A DNA stretch of 25,600 bases from CAVZLD01 sp964522605 (lineage in GTDB: Bacteria > Planctomycetota > Planctomycetia > Pirellulales > Pirellulaceae): positions 1 to 25,600 of the forward strand of contig CAZFWV010000059.1 of NCBI GenBank assembly GCA_964522605.1. Direction: 5' to 3'. Under the pieces are notes generated by a model that saw nothing but the letters and a program-made list of their open reading frames with translations, did no database searches and was not told the origin of the DNA. The translations under genes were made by a program, and so were the position numbers. Every line of letters starts with the position of its first letter. The stretch's first letter is position 1. Below, one piece after another: positions 7,814 to 13,507 of this stretch.

Positions 7814-7960
7814 GTGACAATCCACGATCGCGAACGTCGGATCGCCGGCCTGAGCAACGAACAGGCGGCGCAGACTCTCGGGATTCATCGCCGTATAGCG
7901 GAGCGGTATTGGATGTATGCCCGCAGTTGACTGCTGCGGGAGATGCGCAAGGGCCAATAG
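7814..7960 (+). pseudogene. C-terminal remnant of an ECF sigma factor with in-frame stop
   Basis: In one frame 7838-7927 reads RIAGLSNEQAAQTLGIHRR, then IAERYWMYARS: region 4 of a planctomycete ECF sigma factor (GLSNEQAA-LGI-RR-AERYW-YAR). Family members continue with a tryptophan (ARSW or ARAW). Here TGA stands at 7928-7930, one base from TGG, and the frame continues LLREMRKGQ to a TAG at 7958-7960, which looks like the original C-terminus. Upstream of about 7838 the similarity stops, so the N-terminal two thirds are gone. It differs from the remnant at 3792, so it is a second decayed sigma gene. GTG 7814 is the first possible start but probably not meaningful. Confidence 0.72.
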
Positions 7961-7963
7961 ACG

Positions 7964-8031
7964 GATCCATCGACACGACCAGTTTTTCCGATCACCCCCG
8001 GCGGAACTGGTCGTGTCGATGGATCGTTTTT
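7964..8031 (+). terminator. Strong hairpin with T-run after the sigma remnant
   Basis: 7964-7984 and 8005-8025 are perfect 21-bp inverted repeats (inner part CGACACGACCAGTT / AACTGGTCGTGTCG) around a 20-nt loop, followed at once by GTTTTT (8026-8031). It begins 3 nt after the original sigma stop at 7960, as expected for an intrinsic terminator. A mobile palindromic repeat is an alternative. Confidence 0.65.
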
Positions 8032-8106
8032 CATCGGTCGACTTCGGGACGAGGGAGTATGACCAGAACAACCTCGGGGCAACAGAGCATGACCCGAACA
8101 CGGATC

Positions 8107-8180
8107 GAAGAATCCGCGAAACCGCAATGCGGCAGGGCCGCAACCCAACGGGGTGCTACCGCACCCGGGAAAGGGTCGCT
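8107..8180 (+). repeat. Dispersed repeat family A, copy 2
   Basis: Best-preserved copy, containing CCGCAACCCAACGGGGTGCT followed by ACCGCACCCGGGAAAGGG. It aligns to the inverted copy 4061-4127 and partly to 25413-25470. Confidence 0.75.
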
Positions 8181-8245
8181 CGATTTCTTGCCGAGAGAAC
8201 AACATTTTCACCGTTAGCAGTGCAAAGACAAGGATCGACGAATCC

Positions 8246-8318
8246 GTCAGCCATGCCGCACACACCCAGTGGGGTTAGCGGACACCCAGTCCGGTCAGCC
8301 ATGACGCACACAACCAGT
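8246..8318 (+). repeat. 25-nt direct repeat with 48-nt period
   Basis: 8246-8270 and 8294-8318 are identical at 23 of 25 positions (GTCAGCCATG, then CGCACACA and CCAGT). The DNA between them also repeats the ACACCCAGT block, so this is a short degenerate tandem array directly after repeat family A. Confidence 0.6.
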
Positions 8319-8342
8319 CCCGAGGGGACGGACCTAACGAAG

Positions 8343-8390
8343 CCCAGGGCCAGGCCAAGCGAGCGCAACGAGCATGGCCGCAGCCCTGGG
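8343..8390. repeat. Palindromic repeat (CCCAGGG...CCCTGGG)
   Basis: CCCAGGG (8343-8349) pairs with CCCTGGG (8384-8390), with inner GGCCA/TGGCC complementarity around GCGAGCGCAACGAGC. It resembles the short palindromes common between planctomycete genes. No T-run follows. Confidence 0.5.
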
Positions 8391-8626
8391 TGCCAGGACA
8401 ATAACGATTCCGTAGCCACAACGTGGCCCGATCGCCGCAAAAGAACGAGCACGAGTGGTTCCCATCACATCTCCCTCCATCGAAATGAAATGTGGAAACG
8501 TTGATGGCTATCGTGAAACCCGTGAAGGAAAGCACCCGGACGATCCTGTTTTTCTTGAGCAGGAGTGGCCTCCAGGGCGAAGCCGAAAACGCGGGCGCTA
8601 TCGTTCGCTGCTCATGATCGTACTGG

Positions 8627-8743
8627 ATGAACCCCTATTTCAAAACAATCCGCGTCAGCCTCAACGAATATGATGACGAAGCAGAGGCGGACCGGGTTCC
8701 GCTCAAACCGAGTTCGCACCAGCCAATCGACTTACGGGCTTGA
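8627..8743 (+). pseudogene. Possible C-terminal gene fragment, unassigned
   Basis: A 38-aa frame from ATG 8627 reads MNPYFKTIRVSLNEYDDEAE, then ADRVPLKPSSHQP and a stop. The composition looks protein-like, and the RVSL-NEYDDEAEADR pattern is faintly like the end of class-V aminotransferases. An in-frame stop at 8615-8617 blocks extension, and there is no ribosome site. Kept only as a weak candidate for a decayed gene end. Confidence 0.25.
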
Positions 8744-8816
8744 GGATGGGCGGACGCGCAGTGTGGGAAAACTCCCCACCCGCTGCAGAGTGCATTGAGA
8801 AGGATAGAGCCACATC

Positions 8817-8907
8817 TCAAAACCGTCATTCGGGAGGTCGAGGCTCCGGCCGAGCCTGGATTCGTTGCATATTCGGCTCGGGAGGAGCCTCGACCTCCCA
8901 GTTTTGA
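8817..8907. repeat. Large imperfect palindrome (GGGAGGTCGAGGCTCC type)
   Basis: 16-bp perfect arms, GGGAGGTCGAGGCTCC at 8832-8847 and its complement at 8884-8899. There is an inner GCCGAGCC/GGCTCGG pairing and an outer TCAAAAC (8817-8823) / GTTTTGA (8901-8907) pairing. The nested symmetric design suggests a palindromic repeat element more than a simple terminator, although GTTTTG follows the stem. Confidence 0.6.
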
Positions 8908-8993
8908 AACTACCCCTCGGTTTCTTGACAGCGAACCTCTGGGCGCTCCAAAATAGAGGTTGCTTCAACACGATTGGGGGCAGCTGAATGAAG

Positions 8994-9067
8994 ACGCCAC
9001 CATCGTCCACGAGTTTGCGTACCCGATGAGCGACGCGTCAAACGTGGGTGATGGTGGCGTTTTCTTG
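8994..9067 (+). terminator. Hairpin followed by T-run just before the scaffold gap
   Basis: ACGCCACCATC (8994-9004) pairs perfectly with GATGGTGGCGT (9050-9060), with extra inner CACG/CGTG pairing, followed by TTTCTTG. It could be an intrinsic terminator or the start of an element lost in the gap at 9087. Confidence 0.4.
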
Positions 9068-9086
9068 TTCGGACGACTGAACTCTG

Positions 9087-9186
9087 NNNNNNNNNNNNNN
9101 NNNNNNNNNNNNNNNNNNNNNNNNNNNNNNNNNNNNNNNNNNNNNNNNNNNNNNNNNNNNNNNNNNNNNNNNNNNNNNNNNNNNNN
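9087..9186. other. Scaffold gap (100 N)
   Basis: Exactly 100 N, a conventional placeholder, so the true length is unknown. Flanked on the left by the hairpin at 8994-9060. Confidence 0.95.
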
Positions 9187-9246
9187 GACGAATGACTGAC
9201 CCATTGGTCTCACAGCCGGCAGAGTCAATCGTGAAAGACGCGGTTC

Positions 9247-9275
9247 GCCGAACTCCTTGATGCCGAACTCCTTGA
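9247..9275 (+). repeat. 14-nt direct repeat upstream of the dockerin/PEP-CTERM gene
   Basis: GCCGAACTCCTTGA occurs at 9247-9260 and again at 9262-9275, a 15-nt period. It lies 58-86 nt before ATG 9333, in the leader, and could be a regulator site or a simple duplication. Confidence 0.5.
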
Positions 9276-9332
9276 AATGGAGGAATTGCGCCCCAGCTTG
9301 AAGCAAGACTCCGACAGTAAGGAGTTGCCCCA

Positions 9333-10637
9333 ATGTGCAAAAATATTGCTTCCTACCGCTCTCCGAGGATCATCGTCGTCTTGTTGCTGTCCGTCGTCAT
9401 TGGTGATCGTGTCGACGCGGAGGTCTACCGAATCACGGGCGGCAAGTTTTCCTGCTGCGGCAGCTACGACGGGGGAGTGAGGCATGATTTGCCGGCACCA
9501 ACGCAATGGTTCATCGATCTGAAGCAGACTGGTGACGGAAACTCAGTCCAGATGCGAATCCTTGATCCTTTCCTGGAAGAATTTCGTCCACGGCCGGTAG
9601 GTTTTGAGACCTCCGGAGTAGGTTTTGTTGCGGGAACCATCGAGGCGAACACGGTTCGGTTCTTCGATGAACATCTGGATCCCGAAAGCCCTCTGTCTGA
9701 CGAACGTGGCATGATGGACTATACGATTTCCTTCCAGGAAGACGGGCTCGAACTGAACGGTGCGTTCGTCATGTGGCCTTCACCGTGTGCGGATTGTTAT
9801 GACACCTTCGGTCATTCGAACGTCTCTGCCGTTGCGGTGGGAAAGGCGTCGCTTGGCGACCTGAACGGAGACTCGCGCATCAACGGCGAGGATCTGCAAC
9901 TTCTTGAACGTCAAGGGAAGGACTACTGGCCCTCGCGAGTTGGATTCCAGTCGCCTGGCTTGCGTGAGGCGATGTGGAGATGGGTGAAGGAGATCCGTTC
10001 GACCTGGATCGGCGATGCTAATGTCAATGGCGAGTTTGACAGCGGCGACCTTGTCCAGGTCCTCGAAGCGGGCAAATACGAAACGCAGGAGGACGCCAGT
10101 TGGTCCGAAGGTGACTGGAACGCTGACGGCATGTTTGATACGGGTGACCTCATGTTGGCTCTCGCCGATGGCGGATATGAAATGGGCTCGCGGTTACCAG
10201 GCGACTACAATCGCAACGGTTTCCTCGACGCCAACGACATCGACTTGTTGACTGACGCAATTCATCGCGGACCCCCATGGATCCCGGAAACAGTGTACGA
10301 CCTCAACGCTGACGGTCATGTCGACATGGACGACCGTGACTTCTGGGTCAGAGAGCTTGTCCAGACCTGGTACGGTGATGCCAACCTCGACGGGAAGTTC
10401 AACACCGGCGATCTCGTTCAGGTGTTGGCGGCGGGGAAATATGAGACCGATCAGAGTGCAGGATGGGGAGAAGGCGATTGGAATGGAGATGGCGTGTTTG
10501 GCACGGGCGACCTCGTAAGGACACTGGGTGAGTGCTACGAAGACTGTGGCGTCCGGCACCCCAGGATAGTCCCGGAGCCTAGCGCATACGTGCTGTGGCT
10601 GGTTGGAATGATACTGCTGCGTGTGCGCCGCCACTAG
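9333..10637 (+). CDS. Secreted dockerin-like EF-hand protein with PEP-CTERM tail
   Basis: 434 aa, exported. Residues 1-29 are a signal peptide (hydrophobic IIVVLLLSVVIG, cut near VDA-E). Residues 30 to about 170 are an unrecognised N-terminal domain with a CC pair near the start and a C--C motif (PCADC). From about 175 on there are repeated calcium-type loops: GDLNGDSRINGEDL, GDANVNGEFDSGDL (about 227), EGDWNADGMFDTGDL, then a second set, GDANLDGKFNTGDL (about 348) and EGDWNGDGVFGTGDL. The two sets are an internal duplication. The C-terminus VPEPSAYVLWLVGMILLRVR is a PEP-CTERM sorting signal for exosortase-type processing; no exosortase gene is in the window. AAGGAG at 9319-9324, 8 nt before ATG, fixes the start. 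Biological role unknown. Confidence 0.88.
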   Translation: MCKNIASYRSPRIIVVLLLSVVIGDRVDAEVYRITGGKFSCCGSYDGGVRHDLPAPTQWFIDLKQTGDGNSVQMRILDPFLEEFRPRPVGFETSGVGFVAGTIEANTVRFFDEHLDPESPLSDERGMMDYTISFQEDGLELNGAFVMWPSPCADCYDTFGHSNVSAVAVGKASLGDLNGDSRINGEDLQLLERQGKDYWPSRVGFQSPGLREAMWRWVKEIRSTWIGDANVNGEFDSGDLVQVLEAGKYETQEDASWSEGDWNADGMFDTGDLMLALADGGYEMGSRLPGDYNRNGFLDANDIDLLTDAIHRGPPWIPETVYDLNADGHVDMDDRDFWVRELVQTWYGDANLDGKFNTGDLVQVLAAGKYETDQSAGWGEGDWNGDGVFGTGDLVRTLGECYEDCGVRHPRIVPEPSAYVLWLVGMILLRVRRH

Positions 10638-10650
10638 CCGATCGGGCTTT

Positions 10651-10683
10651 CCACCCACAATATTTTTAGGCGAAAGTGGGTGG
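10651..10683. terminator. Possible bidirectional terminator between convergent genes
   Basis: CCACCCAC (10651-10658) pairs with GTGGGTGG (10676-10683) around an A/T-rich loop, 13 nt after the stop of the upstream gene and between two convergent genes. There is no strong T-run after the stem. Confidence 0.4.
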
Positions 10684-10731
10684 CGAAATACGCTATGCCA
10701 GTGCGTCTCGCAAGCAGGCAGCTGATACGTG

Positions 10732-10752
10732 GGACGGATTGCCAATCCGTCC
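10732..10752. repeat. 21-nt palindrome GGACGGATTG-C-CAATCCGTCC
   Basis: Perfect 10-bp arms around one base. It sits in the 198-nt gap between convergent genes and resembles short palindromic elements frequent in planctomycete intergenic DNA (family recollection, not checked). Confidence 0.5.
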
Positions 10753-10835
10753 TACAGACAACGATCCATCTTGGGCCAACTCGCACACGATTGAGGTAGC
10801 CTTAACGACCCCGATGATCGAGTCAATCGTCTCAT

Positions 10836-12970
10836 CTATGCCACGAAGGCTCGACGTGGGCCTTTGGAGTCGGACGGGGTAAACAGCCAGTCGACGGCCG
10901 CGGCGATTTTGCTGGCGTTCAGTCCGGACTTCACTTCGTAAAGGCCCGTTTGTAATGCGAGTACAAGATCCGAAGTCGTGAAGTCATCGTCGCCGTCCCA
11001 GTCGCCCTCTTCCCAGGTCGAGTTATCTTCGATGTCGTCTTCGTATTCGCCGGCTCCTAAGACCTGGACGAGGTCGGACGTGTCAAACCGGCCGTCGCGG
11101 TTGGCGTCGCCGGGGTGGGGCAGGAGGTTTTCGTACCAGGCGACGCGGGCTGGCGACGTGGGGATCACATCCAGATCGCCGTCCCCGTCCAGATCGGCGG
11201 TCTGCGGTGGCTGCTTCAACAGATGTGACGTCGAGATGATTACCAGCGGGAGACCGAAGGAACCGCGTCCGTCGATGTTCTCGATCCAGGCAACTGTGTC
11301 GGTATAGAGACCGTCAACTGAAAGGATATCCCAGTCACCATCACCGTCGAGGTCCGCCACGGCCAGATCACGGACTGGCTCTGTTGTGATCACTTGGGGT
11401 GGGCCAAAAGTGCCTCCTCCACCCAGGTTCTTGTACCACGTGATTTCAAACTCCCTCACCGTGGGCGATCGTTTACGCTGAAACGCCACAAGCAGATCGA
11501 GACCGCCGTCAGCGTCCATGTCCGCCGCAACAACTCGATTGAAATTGAAAGCACCACCCTGTGGCAGTGTGGTGATCACGACTTGGGGTCCGAAGGTACC
11601 CCGTCCGTCGATGTTCTCATACCAGGCAAGCTTACGATCCCGGTATGATGCCGAGAGTACATCCAGATCGCCGTCGCCATCTAAATCCGCCACGTCAATG
11701 GACTGGACACCATCCGTCCCCGTCGTGATCACGCGCTGGTGTCGGAACAGACCCGCTCCATCGGTGTTCTCAAACCAGCTAATCTTGTCCGATTGTCCAG
11801 CTAAACCGTAAAACTGTGCGATCACATCCAGGTCTCCATCGCCATCCAGGTCACCTGTATAAACCGACGGTGACGTGTCCATGTGATAGTTCGCGATCCA
11901 TCGCTCCTGCCAGACCTGGCCCCGACCATCGACGTTCTCGTACCAAACAATCTTTTCGTCTGCATAGAATGCGATAAGCAAGTCTAGATCCCCGTCTCCA
12001 TCCAGATCATCTAAGACCGGGTTACCGACAAGGCCATNNNNNNNNNNNNNNNNNNNNNNNNNNNNNNNNNNNNNNNNNNNNNNNNNNNNNNNNNNNNNNN
12101 NNNNNNNNNNNNNNNNNNNNNNNNNNNNNNNNNNNNNACGACTCTGTTACTGCGAGACCCCAGGAGTATGTCCAGGTCGCCATCCCCGTCCAGGTCCGCC
12201 ATGTCAATTGACGTGGCATAGCCTTCCATTGTCTCGACACGGCCTTCCACCGTTGCGACCACCTGCTGGGTCCCGAAAGCGCCGCATCCATCGGTGTTTT
12301 CATACCACGCGATCTTGTCGGATGAAGCCGAAAGTAAATCCAGGTCACCGTCGCCGTCCAAGTCGCCGACATCGAGAACTCCGCGTGTCTCGACTCCCGA
12401 GTCAATTACCTGCTGGGGACCAAAAGAACCTTTGCTGTCCGTGTTTTCATGCCAGACGATCTTGCCGTCGTTGGCCGTGGCTGCAAGCACATCCAAATCG
12501 CCGTCACCATCCAAGTCTCCCGCGTGTGCCCACAGTGGATTGTCGACTTCCATGGTAATCACCAACTCCGGACCAAAACCGCCCTCGCCGTCGGTGTTTT
12601 CATACCAAGCGATTGCGTCGCCGCTATTCAACGCCGCGAGCACGTCGAGATCGCCGTCGCCGTCCAAGTCCGCCGCAGAGACTGAATAGGCGCCGTCCGC
12701 CAACGTGCTGACGACCTGCTGGGGTCCGAAAGAGCCTTTGCCGTCGGTGTTTTCGTACCACGCGATCCTGTCATCCAGAAACGATGCGAAGAGAACATCG
12801 AGATCCCCGTCAACGTCCAGGTCCGCCATTTGTATAGAGGTTGGATTGTGCGCTTCATTCTCCTCGATCTCGTGGGCCGAAAACGAAACGGCCGACAGGC
12901 AGTAGCGCGGCTCAAAACGCTCGGCGCATAATCTCCGCCGAACGAGTCGTCGTCGTGCGTAACGGATCAT
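10836..12970 (-). CDS. FG-GAP/VCBS repeat surface protein with C-terminal dockerin-like module
   Basis: One gene interrupted by a 100-N gap at 12038-12137. N padding breaks the frame artificially; on both sides the frame is open to the gap. The start at 12970 is set by AAAGGAG 8 nt upstream. The N-terminus MIRYARRRLVRRRLCAERFEPRYCLSA carries the FEPR-CLSA motif typical of exported planctomycete proteins. At least eleven units follow, with the pattern ADLDGDGDLDVL-AS-----IAWYEN-DG-G-FGPQ-V, an FG-GAP/VCBS beta-propeller-type repeat with calcium-loop aspartates. The end carries GDANRDGRFDTSDLVQVL and EGDWDGDDDFTTSDL, the same EF-hand pair as both neighbouring proteins. There is no PEP-CTERM. 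Probably cell-surface or extracellular; ligand unknown. Gap-flanking sequences are repeats of the same family. Confidence 0.85.
12038..12137. other. Scaffold gap (100 N) inside the FG-GAP repeat gene
   Basis: Placeholder-length gap in the repeat array. The missing DNA probably encodes one or more further FG-GAP units that the assembler could not resolve. Confidence 0.95.
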
Positions 12971-13178
12971 CGTTCCTGCTCCTTTGTCTGCGCGCAAGGA
13001 TGTTCGCGTTTCCCAAAACCGCGTGCCAATCGCGGCCCGCCCAAGGGAAGTGACGAAACGAGTCACGAGCACGCCGGAAAAATCCGGAGACTTTTATCGA
13101 AAACAAGGATCCAACGATTTCGATGGAGTGTTGATCTCGAATCGCGCTCATCTGGCACAACGCAACTCGGGCGATCTT

Positions 13179-13348
13179 CGTTTAACCGCGTGCCCAGCGG
13201 GCCGCGCGCCCTAGGCATTGGCGATCGTCTCGCACGGGCTCCGGTGCAGGAGCAATCCGACGCCGTGTCCGGGTGCGTGGACTTCATCCCCGCGCGGGGC
13301 GTTGCCCACGCGGTTAAACGAGTGTTGCCCACGCGGTTAAACGAGTGT
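13179..13348. repeat. 23-bp tandem repeat with an inverted copy, running into the gap
   Basis: GTTGCCCACGCGGTTAAACG plus AGT stands at 13301-13323 and again, identically, at 13324-13346. A third copy appears to begin (GT) exactly at the gap edge. The core CACGCGGTTAAACG occurs inverted at 13179-13192. The 100 nt between the inverted and direct copies contain GC-rich short palindromes. A tandem array is probably why the assembly broke here. Confidence 0.7.
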
Positions 13349-13448
13349 NNNNNNNNNNNNNNNNNNNNNNNNNNNNNNNNNNNNNNNNNNNNNNNNNNNN
13401 NNNNNNNNNNNNNNNNNNNNNNNNNNNNNNNNNNNNNNNNNNNNNNNN
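13349..13448. other. Scaffold gap (100 N)
   Basis: Placeholder-length gap directly abutting the 23-bp tandem repeat. The true array length is unknown. Confidence 0.95.
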
Positions 13449-13507
13449 GTCTACGGGTCAAACGACGACTGCCGTAGTCGTTCATCATCGGTGCGCATCG
13501 CGACGAG

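Larger units (their letters stand above)
7368..9332. other. Repeat-rich region without an intact gene
   Basis: About 2 kb in which no convincing complete gene was found on either strand. It holds two copies of repeat family B, one of family A, a 21-nt tandem pair, an ECF sigma remnant with a terminator-like hairpin, a 48-nt-period duplication, several palindromes, a possible C-terminal gene fragment and a scaffold gap. Long frames here run through the repeats on both strands and do not look like proteins. Confidence 0.7.
12971..13507. other. Intergenic region with inverted/tandem repeats and a gap
   Basis: Between the starts/ends of two minus-strand genes. It holds the Shine-Dalgarno of the FG-GAP gene, the repeat cluster at 13179-13348 and a scaffold gap. 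No gene is supported. Confidence 0.6.

Noticed and set aside
7523..8217. Overlapping frames of about 200 aa on both strands
   Set aside because: They cross repeats, a sigma remnant and a hairpin. The readable homology (ECF region 4) is in a different frame.
13301..13346. CRISPR-like direct repeats
   Set aside because: The 23-bp units are contiguous with no spacers and no cas genes nearby. Treated as a tandem repeat.
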